From the NCBI GenBank assembly GCA_023393655.1, contig JAEWKP010000381.1, forward strand, positions 5,002-69,001: 64,000 nt of DNA, in the 5' to 3' direction. The DNA is from Pseudomonadota bacterium (GTDB lineage Bacteria; Pseudomonadota; Alphaproteobacteria; Rhizobiales; Beijerinckiaceae). Shown here in pieces: positions 27,229 to 36,364 of the stretch (position 1 is its first letter; each line of letters starts with the position of its first letter). The notes under the pieces are model-generated. The model saw nothing but the letters and a program-made list of their open reading frames with translations, had not been told where the DNA came from and did no database searches. The position numbers and the translations under genes were made by a program.

Positions 27229-30168
27229 TCAATTGCCGACCGGCGACGGCGTGATCGTAACGGCGCGCTGGTCTGGGACGTCATAGACGCGTTCCCAGGC
27301 AACCGGCATCGGCGCTGGCATCGGCGCAGGCAGGGCCACCTCCAGCTCGCTGACCCGCGCGCCGATATGGTCCAGCGCCGCCTGCGGCCAATCGCTGGTT
27401 TCGAGGTAAAGGCGGCCGAGGCGCGCAGCCACGGCCGGGATCGAATAATAGCGCTCGATGAAGCGCCGGCTGCGCCGGCCGAGATCCTCTAGATCGATTT
27501 CTCGGTCCAGGATCGATTTCAGCACGGAGTAGACCAGATGCGGCGGCGCATTGATGATCGGCGACTCCTCAGGCGCGATCGTCATCTCCGGCGCCCTCAG
27601 AAAGCATAGTACCGGCCGCCCCAGCGCCATCGCTTCCAGGGCAGTATAGCCGTGGAAGCCGCCGATGAATTGATCTGCGACCAGGTTGACCGATCGGAAG
27701 ATGTCCAGCACCACCGTGTTGGGCACACCGGAGATCTTCACAAGCTCGACGTCATAGCCTTCGTCACGCAGGCGCTCGATCGCGGCCTCCAGATGACGGG
27801 TGCCTTTGAAATGCGAATGGTTGGGTGCGTGCGCGATGCGCAGCGGCTCGCCCTTCCTCCAAGTCAACGGCGCCGGCTGGAGATGCTCGAGATCGAGCGG
27901 CCAATAGTGCATGTTCCGGCAGCCGGGAACGTAGGTGAGCATATCGCCCATCGCGATCCTGGCAGTCACGCGATGGTCGAGCCGCGACAAAGACAAATCG
28001 AGCTGCTCGTCGTCACAGATGCAGTAAGCCTTGGGCTGGGGGCAATCAGTGCAGAAATTCACCGGCCCTAGTGCGAGCGTCCGATCACGGGTGCGCACAT
28101 CCGCGCCGTAAGCATAGGTATAGATTTTAAGGCCGGCGCGGCTCAGCAGCTCGATTTCGGCCTCTTCGATCCCGAAACGCTCGGTACCTGGCAGCAGCCC
28201 GCGATCGTAGAAGAAGTGGACCGCATCATAGCGCAGCATGACATATGCGAGCACGGCGAAGCGGAAGCGGCGATGCGCACTGCTCAGGATCCGCACAAGC
28301 TTCCCCGCGACCTTGTCGGGAATGGTTAGGTTGATACTGAAGTTGCGGGTGATGTGGTAGGTCGTGAAAACGAGCGAATCCGATTTCAGGCCGATAAGCT
28401 TGTCGCAACGCGCCAGCACCGGCAGGGTGAGGATCGGTGTGGTGCCCCATAACGTCCTGATCTTACCATCGCGCTGTCGTCGTTCGCCGAGACGGCGAGC
28501 CGTTGCAACGAAGCCATCGATGCAGCTCTCGAGGACGGGACGCAGAGCGCTTTCAACTCCGCGCTTCAGCCTCCCTATCAGCAGGCGCGCCTTCACCTTG
28601 AGCACGGAGATTGTGACCCGCTTGAAGGCGCTGACGACGAAGGGCAGTTTCCACATCTGTGCGAACAAGCTCTCCGTCTTCGTTTGCCGCACGCTGTCAG
28701 GCGCCCTCACGATCATCGCCGCCCTGCGCGCCAGGCGCCTCGCCACCCTGCGGGGGAAATTTCCCGTTCCGCGGTAGAGATCGGCGAGTTGTCTCGCCAG
28801 CGCGGGAACACTGTAATTGTGCTTGACATAGGCGCGGCCCTTCCCCGCCGCGTCCACGAGTTCCCCGCGACGCGCCACCAGGCGGCGAAGAACAGCCTCG
28901 ATCGTCTCGGGACTCGCCTCGATGATCGGACAATTCGGCAAATCGGCGAGGCCGACCCCCTCATGCAGATAGCAGATCACAGGCAGCCCCAACGCCATGC
29001 CTTCGATCGCCGTCAAGCCGAACGCGCCGCTTACGAGTTGGTCAACCAGCACGTCGAGATCGCGCATGGCATCCAGCACCTGCGTGCGTGGGATTCCGGA
29101 GATCATCTGCAGCTCGATCGCCATCCCGTCAGCCTGCAACCTTTCGACAGCGGCCTCGAGATACTTCGTACCCTTGAAATAGGGGTGATTTGGGAAATGC
29201 CCGACGCGCAAGGGGCCCTCCGAGCGCGCCCGAGGCTCTACTTCGTCCAGATCGGCCAAGTCGATCGCCAGATAAGAAAGGTTGCGCGAACCTGGGATGA
29301 GCGGCACGGACAGGCCGTGCGCCACCATTGCGGTCGCATATTGGCGAATTGTCGCCAGCATGCGTTCGCCACCCTGGTCGTCACAAACGCAGAACGTGCC
29401 GGGGTCGGGGCATTCGCTGCAGAAGCTCCATGGCCCTGCCGCCAACGCCTTCTTGCGCATGCGGTGATCCGCGCCATACGCGTAGGTGTAGAGCTTCTTG
29501 CCGGCGCTCTTGTAGGATTTCAGTTCATCGAGGGCTATGCCCATGCGGGCGCCATAGCCGCCGATCAGATCGATGATCCCGGCATCATTGTAGAGGTGGA
29601 AGACGTCGTAGTGCAGCAGCGCCCATCCCAGCACCAGCCTCCGGAAAGGGTGAATGAGATTGTAGCGCTCGGCGATCAGCGCCGCCTCCACCTCCTTGAA
29701 GTTGAGATCGAAGTCAGAGGTGACGTGGTAGTGTGTAAAGACGAGGGACTCGGCCTCGACGCCGAGCATCCGGTCCGCCGCGGCTGCGGTTTTCAAGCCT
29801 ACGATCGGGGTCACGCCCCAGCACGAGCGGAGCCGCCCCTCGCGCTGCCGCAGCCGCGACATCTCGCGCGCATCCGCACATAATGCTTTCCAGAAATCGG
29901 GGTCCGGATCGGTGCTGTTTCTGGCGAGCAGCGGCCCCATTGCCTCGATGAAGGCGCGGATCTCGCTCGTGTTGCAGCCGCGGAGGTTTCGCGTCAGATG
30001 CCTGTAGAACGTAATGCCGAAATTTCGACAGTCGGCTCCGATCAGTTGGCTCAGCGGTGCAATCGCCTCGTGATTCTGGTGCGCGAAACGGTTCAGGTTT
30101 GCGAACGCCGCGGTGCGCTCGCAATCCGGGTCCCAGGTCGCGAAGAAGCGCGATACGCGGCCGAACAT
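27229..30168 (-). CDS. Double glycosyltransferase with duplicated GT-B modules and cysteine clusters
   Basis: A 979-residue protein made of two homologous glycosyltransferase modules after a ~110-residue N-terminal extension with no recognised domain. Paired blocks show the duplication: WGVTPIVGL/WGTTPILTL, VFTHYHVTSDF/VFTTYHITRNF, YTYAYGAD in both, FCSECPDPGTFCVCDD/FCTDCPQPKAYCICDD, PNHPYFKGTKYLEAA/PNHSHFKGTRHLEAA, and AIEGMALGLPVICYL/ALEAMALGRPVLCFL. Each module carries C-x2-C-x6-C-x-C, a likely metal site. A bifunctional enzyme adding two sugars, or a polymerising transferase, is plausible. The C-terminal ~50 residues are Pro/Ala-rich. It has 48 bp to the next gene and 22 bp to the upstream aminotransferase. 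Confidence 0.8.
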   Translation of the reverse strand: MFGRVSRFFATWDPDCERTAAFANLNRFAHQNHEAIAPLSQLIGADCRNFGITFYRHLTRNLRGCNTSEIRAFIEAMGPLLARNSTDPDPDFWKALCADAREMSRLRQREGRLRSCWGVTPIVGLKTAAAADRMLGVEAESLVFTHYHVTSDFDLNFKEVEAALIAERYNLIHPFRRLVLGWALLHYDVFHLYNDAGIIDLIGGYGARMGIALDELKSYKSAGKKLYTYAYGADHRMRKKALAAGPWSFCSECPDPGTFCVCDDQGGERMLATIRQYATAMVAHGLSVPLIPGSRNLSYLAIDLADLDEVEPRARSEGPLRVGHFPNHPYFKGTKYLEAAVERLQADGMAIELQMISGIPRTQVLDAMRDLDVLVDQLVSGAFGLTAIEGMALGLPVICYLHEGVGLADLPNCPIIEASPETIEAVLRRLVARRGELVDAAGKGRAYVKHNYSVPALARQLADLYRGTGNFPRRVARRLARRAAMIVRAPDSVRQTKTESLFAQMWKLPFVVSAFKRVTISVLKVKARLLIGRLKRGVESALRPVLESCIDGFVATARRLGERRQRDGKIRTLWGTTPILTLPVLARCDKLIGLKSDSLVFTTYHITRNFSINLTIPDKVAGKLVRILSSAHRRFRFAVLAYVMLRYDAVHFFYDRGLLPGTERFGIEEAEIELLSRAGLKIYTYAYGADVRTRDRTLALGPVNFCTDCPQPKAYCICDDEQLDLSLSRLDHRVTARIAMGDMLTYVPGCRNMHYWPLDLEHLQPAPLTWRKGEPLRIAHAPNHSHFKGTRHLEAAIERLRDEGYDVELVKISGVPNTVVLDIFRSVNLVADQFIGGFHGYTALEAMALGRPVLCFLRAPEMTIAPEESPIINAPPHLVYSVLKSILDREIDLEDLGRRSRRFIERYYSIPAVAARLGRLYLETSDWPQAALDHIGARVSELEVALPAPMPAPMPVAWERVYDVPDQRAVTITPSPVGN

Positions 30169-30190
30169 GTTCTGATCTGTCCGTTGCTGC

Positions 30191-31327
30191 TCAGCTCTTC
30201 AGAGCGTGGCACAATTCATCGATGACCCGGTCCTGTTTGGAGTGCCCCATGAAGGGCACGATCGGCAGAGTGATCGTCGCATCTTCGGCAATCGCGGCAT
30301 TTGGAAACGCTTCAGCCGCCAAGCCGTACTTATTGCGATAATAGCCGAGCCGATGCACCGCATGGGTGCCTGGGCGCGTCTGGATGTCTGCGTTCGCCAG
30401 TGCAGCCATGATCGCGTTGCGGCGCGAGCGCCCGCCTTCCGCGAGCCGAATGACGTAGGATTGGAATGTGTGCCCTTCGACGTCACCGGCGACCGGCAGG
30501 ACGAGATCGTTCAGGGCGCGAAGGTGCTCAGTGTAGTAGCGAGCGCTCTGCCTGCGATCCGCAACGAGTTTCTCGAGTTTGGCCATCTGCGCGACCCCAA
30601 CCGCGGCCTGGATGTCGGAGAGCCGCAGATTGAAGCCGATGCGGTCGAAATTCGCCATCGTCCAGGGCCCGCGAGGCTCGCCGTCATCCGGCTGGCCGGT
30701 GGCGCCGTGGTTGCGCAGCGAGCGGACCGCGGCGGCAAGCGCGTCGTCATTGGTCGTGACCGCGCCGCCCTCTCCTGTCGTCACCACTTTTCGCGGATGA
30801 AAGGAGAAGCACCCGAGATCGCCCAGCGCTCCCACCGGCTCGCCCTTGTACGTCGTGGCAATGGCGCAGGCCGCATCCTCGATGATGCAGATGCCGCGCG
30901 GCGCGCAGATTTCCTTGATCTTGTCCATGGGCGCGGCGAGGCCGAAGAGATGAACTGCAATGACGGCTTTCGTACGCGGAGTGATTGCCGCTTCCAACGC
31001 CTTCGGATCGATGTTGAACGTGGCCAGATCGATATCGGCGAACACCGCCTTCGCTCCGACATACTCCGCAGCATGCGCGCTCGTGATCCAGGTGAATGCA
31101 GGGACGATCACCTCGTCCCCAGGCTTCAGATCGAGCGCCATCGTCGCGAGATGGAGTGCGGCAGTGCACGAGGTACACGCCATCGCGAAGGCAGCCTTCT
31201 GATTCGCAGCGATCTGCGCCTCGAAGCGTTCGGTCATCGGTCCCTGCGTCACCCATTTCGAGCCAAGAGCGGCGCGAATCATCTCGATCTCGGTTTCGTC
31301 GAAACTGGGTTCGGTGATGTTGATCAT
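30191..31327 (-). CDS. DegT/DnrJ/EryC1 aminotransferase, perosamine-synthase-like
   Basis: PLP-dependent sugar aminotransferase of 378 residues. The start INITEPSFDETEIEMIRAALGSKWVTQGP is typical of the family, as are CTSCTAALHLA in the cofactor pocket, EDAACAIATTYKG, and FSFHPRKVVTTGEGG with the Schiff-base lysine. The family transfers an amino group to C3 or C4 of keto-sugar nucleotides. The GDP-perosamine/4-amino-sugar branch is the closest by eye. No 4,6-dehydratase is encoded in the window, so its keto-sugar must come from elsewhere. It may pair with the formyltransferase at 19885-20853. Confidence 0.85.
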   Translation of the reverse strand: MINITEPSFDETEIEMIRAALGSKWVTQGPMTERFEAQIAANQKAAFAMACTSCTAALHLATMALDLKPGDEVIVPAFTWITSAHAAEYVGAKAVFADIDLATFNIDPKALEAAITPRTKAVIAVHLFGLAAPMDKIKEICAPRGICIIEDAACAIATTYKGEPVGALGDLGCFSFHPRKVVTTGEGGAVTTNDDALAAAVRSLRNHGATGQPDDGEPRGPWTMANFDRIGFNLRLSDIQAAVGVAQMAKLEKLVADRRQSARYYTEHLRALNDLVLPVAGDVEGHTFQSYVIRLAEGGRSRRNAIMAALANADIQTRPGTHAVHRLGYYRNKYGLAAEAFPNAAIAEDATITLPIVPFMGHSKQDRVIDELCHALKS

Positions 31328-31346
31328 GGTCGCCTGCCTTGCTGTC

Positions 31347-32387
31347 TCAAAGAATGTCGTGGTTCAGAACGAAATCCGATCCGCCTGGCCGATAGCGTTC
31401 CACCTGTTCGGTGACGAGACGCCTGAGCTCCTCGGCGGTCTCGACGGGCAGCCGCACCTGATCGGTCCCGGCAAGCTGGTCTGGGAGTTGCGCTAAAGCG
31501 CGGTCGTAGGTCGCGGAGGTGCCGATGGCTAGGTCAATAATGCCGCGCACTACCTGCTTCGGATTGCCGGCCAGCTCCTCATAGGGCACGCGCACGATGC
31601 GCGCCGCGCTCGCCTTGGCCAGACTGGCTTCCATCCCCGTCCCGATCGAGACCGCCTGCGCCGCCACTTGCGCCAGCGGAGGCAATGTGACGATTGCGGC
31701 ATAGTCGACGGGGCGCACCGACCACCATTTTGCGGCGTCGGCGAAGAGATCGAGCCGCTGCAGCCAGATCGACTGCGCGACATAGAACGGGTCTCGCTCG
31801 CACACAACCAGAACCCAGCCGGGAAAAGCCTCGGCCAACACGTCCGCGTTGAGGGTGAACCAGCTGTTGTTCTTCAGTGCCAGCGGAAGACCGGCCGCAC
31901 GCTCCATGGCGGCGAGGCTGCGTCGCAACCCCAAAGCATCGAAGCGCCGCCGCTCCGTTTCGCCCAGCGCATGTGTCGACTGGCCGAGATCGAACCAGCG
32001 CGACCAGAAATAGCCGAACTCACTCGGCTCGGCCCAGCCATCCGTCACCCCTCGCTTGGAGCGGTAGGACGAACCCGATCCTGCGCCAGGAAGCGATAGT
32101 GCGTCCTGGATCAACATTCCCAGGGCGGGCGCCTGCCAGAATCGGGCAACGAAGTTCGTCGCCACACCGAACTGGCCCGACGATGCCAACAGCTGACTCA
32201 GCACGGTCGTCCCGCTCCGGGGCGGGCCGAGGATGAAAACAGGCGGCGTCCGAGGCACGACGCAATCGGCTTCGAGAGTGCCCTGGATGGGCGCGACGAG
32301 CTTGTTCAGTAGCGCCAACCGTTCCTCGGAGCGCAGGCTCTTGCCGTGCCGGCTGGTAAGCCCGGCCAATTGCGGCAGCTCGTCCAT
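31347..32387 (-). CDS. PAPS-dependent sulfotransferase
   Basis: A 346-residue sulfotransferase family protein. The 5'-phosphosulfate loop is FILGPPRSGTTVLSQLL at about residues 50-65, and the 3'-phosphate segment is VCERDPFYVAQSIWLQ. A TTG at 32405 overlapping the previous stop could be used instead of ATG 32387, adding six residues. It would transfer sulfate from PAPS to a sugar hydroxyl or amine. The PAPS-forming CysD and CysN-CysC genes are three genes upstream in the same run, strong support for polysaccharide sulfation. Cytoplasmic, with no signal peptide. The acceptor is unknown. Confidence 0.82.
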   Translation of the reverse strand: MDELPQLAGLTSRHGKSLRSEERLALLNKLVAPIQGTLEADCVVPRTPPVFILGPPRSGTTVLSQLLASSGQFGVATNFVARFWQAPALGMLIQDALSLPGAGSGSSYRSKRGVTDGWAEPSEFGYFWSRWFDLGQSTHALGETERRRFDALGLRRSLAAMERAAGLPLALKNNSWFTLNADVLAEAFPGWVLVVCERDPFYVAQSIWLQRLDLFADAAKWWSVRPVDYAAIVTLPPLAQVAAQAVSIGTGMEASLAKASAARIVRVPYEELAGNPKQVVRGIIDLAIGTSATYDRALAQLPDQLAGTDQVRLPVETAEELRRLVTEQVERYRPGGSDFVLNHDIL

Positions 32388-32401
32388 GCCGGGCTCCGTC
32401 G

Positions 32402-33433
32402 TCAACGCAGGATCTCCGTCGCCGCCTGCATGACCGCCTCGGCCGCGTCGTCGTCGAGGGCGGGATATAACGGCAGCGACAAGGTTTCATCGAAAAGGCG
32501 CTGAGCGATGGGAAATTGCCGCGTCGTCGGCCGGATATGATGCAGCATGACCGCGACCGGACGTCTGACAGCGATGCCCCTCTTTTCGAACTCCGCGATC
32601 ACGTCGGCCAGCCTACTGGCACCGTCCTTCAAGCGGACAATGTAGCGGAACGGGGCCACCGTTTCGTCGCGGAGCGGAATGTCGATGTTGCGCAAAGACG
32701 AAAAGCGGCGATCATAAGCGTCGGCGAGATGCCTCCGTCTATCCAGAAGACCAGCAACCTGTCGCAGTTGCGACAGAACGAGAGCAGCCTGTAGGTCGGA
32801 CATCGGATATAGGTTGAGCTTGTAGGAGGAGCCTGCCAGGCGCTTCATCGATCGGATCGTCTCGGCGTCCGCAATCGAGCGGCACAAAATGGCGCCACCT
32901 TCTCCGCCGGACAGCATCTTAGTCGCCTCGAAGGAAGTGATCGCGAGATCGACGCCACTTCCCGCGGCCTCAGGCGACGAGGGCCAATATTGCGCCCAGT
33001 CGACGATAAATTTCGACGTATCACCGTAGCGGCTCATGTCGAGTCGGTGGCCAAACAACCACGGCAGAATGACGACATCGATCTTGGCGCCGGATGATGT
33101 CGCGACGTCAGCGGGGTCGATGCCATATACCTCGTCACAATCCATCAGGATCGGCTCGGCTCCCAACGTTTCGACGACGCCGAGAACTTCGGGACAGACA
33201 TAGGTCGGAAGTGCGACCTTGGAGCCGGGCTTGATACCTCGGATACCAAGCACGAGCAGGAGAGCCTGGCAGCCCGAGCCGACGACGACTGCATCGGCGA
33301 AGCCACAATGCTTCGCGAGCTCCTTCTCGAGCGTCGCCGCCGCCTGCCCCTCGGCCAGCATTCCGCTGTCGAGCACATGTTGCAATGCATGCAGATCGTG
33401 CGCTGTCAGTTGAGGCCGACTATGCGGGATCAT
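32402..33433 (-). CDS. DegT-family PLP protein
   Basis: A 343-residue DegT/DnrJ/EryC1-like protein. I place the start at ATG 33433 because family members begin with IPxxRP close to the N-terminus; the longer frame from 33487 adds 18 unlike residues. The motifs are VVVGSGCQALLLVLG, VDWAQYWPSS in place of the usual ED-AQA segment, and TSFEATKMLSGGEGG with the PLP lysine. Aspartate at the cofactor-nitrogen position appears retained (IVDWAQ). The start overlaps the FemAB-like stop by 14 bp and the end abuts the sulfotransferase. Its role is an amino-sugar transaminase or related dehydratase; the substrate is unknown. Confidence 0.78.
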   Translation of the reverse strand: MIPHSRPQLTAHDLHALQHVLDSGMLAEGQAAATLEKELAKHCGFADAVVVGSGCQALLLVLGIRGIKPGSKVALPTYVCPEVLGVVETLGAEPILMDCDEVYGIDPADVATSSGAKIDVVILPWLFGHRLDMSRYGDTSKFIVDWAQYWPSSPEAAGSGVDLAITSFEATKMLSGGEGGAILCRSIADAETIRSMKRLAGSSYKLNLYPMSDLQAALVLSQLRQVAGLLDRRRHLADAYDRRFSSLRNIDIPLRDETVAPFRYIVRLKDGASRLADVIAEFEKRGIAVRRPVAVMLHHIRPTTRQFPIAQRLFDETLSLPLYPALDDDAAEAVMQAATEILR

Positions 33434-34499
33434 CGAGCCGGCCGTAGGGATAGGCGTAGAAAAACGGGAAAAGTTCCGCGAGTTCATGTTTGCGTCGCCG
33501 GAAGAGATCCACGCCCGCAGCCGACGCCCGGATAAGGTAGGTGTACGTCCGATCCTCGGCTCCGAATCCGGCCTTGAAGTGGTGCAACGAGGTCTGCGTC
33601 AGACCGGTACCGCCCCAGTTCCAGACCCTCTCCCCTTGCCGGACAGCCTCGCGCATCCCCGACAGGATCAAAAAGGAAAGCGGCTGCCGCGGGCGGTCCT
33701 CGACCCGGATCGCCGGAGTCACATATTCGACCGTGCCGTTGAAGCTGAGTGTCAGCATGGCCGCCACCGGGCGATCTCGATCCATCGCGACAGCAAGGCG
33801 TCGCATGCCCGCTGGTATCGTCTCGCGCAGGGCGCTGAAATGCTGCCTTGGCTTGGAGCGACCGCCGAGCGCCGCGATGTTCTGCGCATGGGTATCGGCA
33901 AGGAAATCCCAGGCCCATTCCTCGTCTGTCAGTTGTTCGATGAAGCCCTGTTTCATACCCTTGCGAACGAGGTTCCGGGTCTTCTGGCCGAACAGCGCCA
34001 GAAGCCGGTCATCCAACCCGGCGCCGTCGTTCGGCAACGTTGTCATCTGGCCGATCCGGGCTTCTGTCAGGTCCGGACGATAGGCCCGCTCATAGACGCG
34101 GAGCGCACCGTTCTCGGCCGGCAGCAGCACAAGCGTCGACGACAATGCGCCGATGCGCTCGACTTCTTTGGCCAGCGCTTCCGCCAGCACGGTTCGAATA
34201 GCGTCTGCCTCCGGATCAGCCCGATCGAGAAGAGCGGATCCGTGTGACCCCCACCAAGGTAGGCTGTTCACGACGGCCCCGAGGCCGACCGCAGTCGAGA
34301 TCGCAAAAGGGAGTGCGCCGACGAGCTGGCCGTCGCGACTGGCCAGGAGAATCTGGATGTCGGCAGCGGTCGTTCGCTGCAGGAATGCGAGAAATTCCGG
34401 TGTGCCGTAGATGAGGTTGCCGGGATCGCTCGCCAGCAGCGCGCGATACGCAGCCGAATCCAACCCGAACTCCAGAGACCGGATGGAAACCGTGATCAC
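33420..34499 (-). CDS. FemAB/GNAT-like acyltransferase
   Basis: A 359-residue protein of the GNAT superfamily with the two-lobed FemAB-like arrangement (BioF2-type acetyltransferase). The N-terminal half has [11 protein letters not shown] and VGALPFAIS. The C-terminal half has [42 protein letters not shown], and [21 protein letters not shown], the last block being characteristic. Such proteins in polysaccharide loci transfer aminoacyl or acyl groups to amino sugars or lipids. GTG 34499 overlaps the cysNC TGA (GTGA). A second FemAB-like domain occurs in the 877-residue fusion upstream. The donor group is unknown. Confidence 0.76.
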   Translation of the reverse strand: MITVSIRSLEFGLDSAAYRALLASDPGNLIYGTPEFLAFLQRTTAADIQILLASRDGQLVGALPFAISTAVGLGAVVNSLPWWGSHGSALLDRADPEADAIRTVLAEALAKEVERIGALSSTLVLLPAENGALRVYERAYRPDLTEARIGQMTTLPNDGAGLDDRLLALFGQKTRNLVRKGMKQGFIEQLTDEEWAWDFLADTHAQNIAALGGRSKPRQHFSALRETIPAGMRRLAVAMDRDRPVAAMLTLSFNGTVEYVTPAIRVEDRPRQPLSFLILSGMREAVRQGERVWNWGGTGLTQTSLHHFKAGFGAEDRTYTYLIRASAAGVDLFRRRKHELAELFPFFYAYPYGRLDDPA

Positions 34500-36364
34500 G
34501 CCCCGAGCCTCGCGACAAGCGGGGCCAGTATTGCATCGAGATGACGCTCGAGTTCGGCGTCCGAGGCAGCGGGAGGGCTTGAGCCGTCGATCCGGACATC
34601 CGGATGCTCCGGCGCTTCATAAGGGCTGGACACGCCGGTGAAATTTGGAATCTCTCCTCGAAGGGCGCGGGCATAGAGGCCTTTGGCATCTCGCCGCTGG
34701 CACTCTTCGAGCGGCGTGTCGACGAAGACCTCGATAAACTCGTCCGACTGGAACAGCCCGCGCACCATGTCTCGCTCGGCCCTGAAGGGCGATATGAACG
34801 AGCACAGCACAATCAGACCGGCTTCGGTCATCAGCTTGGCCACCTCGCCGGCACGCCGGATGTTCTCGACCCTGTCCGCGCTGGTGAAACCGAGGTCCCC
34901 ATTCAGGCCCAGTCTCAGATTGTCGCCATCGAGCAGCATCGTATGCCGGCCCAGCTCGTGAAGCCGCTTCTCAAGCCCTTTCGCGAGCGTGGATTTGCCC
35001 GAGCCCGACAGGCCGGTGAACCAGACGCAGACGGGCTGCTGCGATTTGAGCGCTGCGCGCGCCTGCTTTTCGACGAGCGTTCGTTCGGGCGTGATGTTGA
35101 GCGCTCTTCGCAACGCATGGCGGATCATGCCTGCAGCGACCAGCTCATTGCTGAAGCGGTCAACCAGGATGAAGGCACCGCCGCGGCGGTTCTCAACATA
35201 GGGATCGAACGCCACGGCGCTCGCCAGCGACAAGTTCGCGACCCCGATTTCGTTCAGCGCTAACGTGTCGGCGGCCAGCTCTTCCTGCGTGTCGACGTTG
35301 AGCTTGTGCTTGAGCGAGGTCACTGATGCAGGAACCCAGCGAGGGCCGATCCGCATAAGGTAACCCCGTCCGGGGAGCAGCGGCTCACTCGACATCCAGA
35401 TCAGGTTCGCCGAGAACTGATTGGCGACGGTGGGCGGCTTCGTGGCTGCCGTGAGCAGGTCTCCCCGTGACAGGTCGATTTCGTCCGAAAGGACGATGGT
35501 GACCGCCTCTCCGGCATTCGCCTCTGTCTGATCCGCATCGGGACCAATGATCCGCTCGATCCTCGTCGCGCCCCCCGAAATTGCCGAGATCACTGTCTCG
35601 CCGACGCTCACCGCACCGGAGCTGACCGTTCCCGAATAGCCGCGGAAGTTGGCGTCCCGGCGGTTGACCCACTGCACGGGAAACCGGAACGGCTCGTCGA
35701 CAGCGTCGCGCGCGACCGAGACGGTTTCCAGATGACCGAGCAGCGTCGGACCGCAATACCAGGGCATGGATGGGGACCGGGCGCTGACATTGTCCCCGAA
35801 GCGCGCGGAGACTGGAATCGCCGTAACCGAGCCCAGTCCGAGCTTAGCCGAAAGACACTCGAAATCGCCGACGATTCTGGCGAAAGAGCCTTCGTCGAAA
35901 TCGACCAGATCGATCTTGTTGACGGCCAGCACATAGTGCCGGATGCCGAGCAGCGAACAGATCGTCGCATGTCGGCAGGTCTGGACTAGCAGGCCTTTGC
36001 GGGCGTCGACGAGCAGGATCGCCAGGTCCGCGCTGGATGCGCCGGTCGCCATGTTGCGCGTGTATTGCTCGTGGCCGGGCGTGGCGGCGACGATGAAGCT
36101 GCGCCTCGGAGTGGCAAAGTAGCGATAGGCGACGTCGATCGTGATACCCTGCTCGCGCTCGGCTTCGAGACCATCGACGAGCAATGCGAGGTCAGTCTCC
36201 GCCCCGGTCGTGCCGTGACGCCGCGAATCCCGCTCCAAGGCTGCCAGCTGGTCGTCAAGGATCTGGCCGGCCTCCAGCAGGAGCCGCCCAATCAGCGTCG
36301 ATTTGCCGTCGTCGACCGACCCGCAGGTCAAGAAGCGCAGCAGCGAAGGGCTCTCCGGGCGCAT
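34496..36364 (-). CDS. cysNC: Sulfate adenylyltransferase subunit 1 / APS kinase fusion (CysN-CysC)
   Basis: A 622-residue bifunctional protein (NodQ/CysNC type). The GTPase half has P-loop GSVDDGKST, the DxxPGH-like [12 protein letters not shown], and NKIDLVDF; it drives ATP sulfurylase with CysD. The APS kinase half from about residue 450 has P-loop [25 protein letters not shown], and [19 protein letters not shown], and phosphorylates APS to PAPS. Start ATG 36364 overlaps the cysD TGA by one base; the open frame upstream is inside cysD. Its placement beside a sulfotransferase indicates a dedicated PAPS supply for surface sulfation, as with rhizobial NodPQ, rather than cysteine synthesis alone. 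Confidence 0.95.
   Translation of the reverse strand: MRPESPSLLRFLTCGSVDDGKSTLIGRLLLEAGQILDDQLAALERDSRRHGTTGAETDLALLVDGLEAEREQGITIDVAYRYFATPRRSFIVAATPGHEQYTRNMATGASSADLAILLVDARKGLLVQTCRHATICSLLGIRHYVLAVNKIDLVDFDEGSFARIVGDFECLSAKLGLGSVTAIPVSARFGDNVSARSPSMPWYCGPTLLGHLETVSVARDAVDEPFRFPVQWVNRRDANFRGYSGTVSSGAVSVGETVISAISGGATRIERIIGPDADQTEANAGEAVTIVLSDEIDLSRGDLLTAATKPPTVANQFSANLIWMSSEPLLPGRGYLMRIGPRWVPASVTSLKHKLNVDTQEELAADTLALNEIGVANLSLASAVAFDPYVENRRGGAFILVDRFSNELVAAGMIRHALRRALNITPERTLVEKQARAALKSQQPVCVWFTGLSGSGKSTLAKGLEKRLHELGRHTMLLDGDNLRLGLNGDLGFTSADRVENIRRAGEVAKLMTEAGLIVLCSFISPFRAERDMVRGLFQSDEFIEVFVDTPLEECQRRDAKGLYARALRGEIPNFTGVSSPYEAPEHPDVRIDGSSPPAASDAELERHLDAILAPLVARLGA

Noticed and set aside
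26167..27492. 441-codon + strand frame
   Set aside because: Antisense shadow of the glycosyltransferase gene at 25672-27180.
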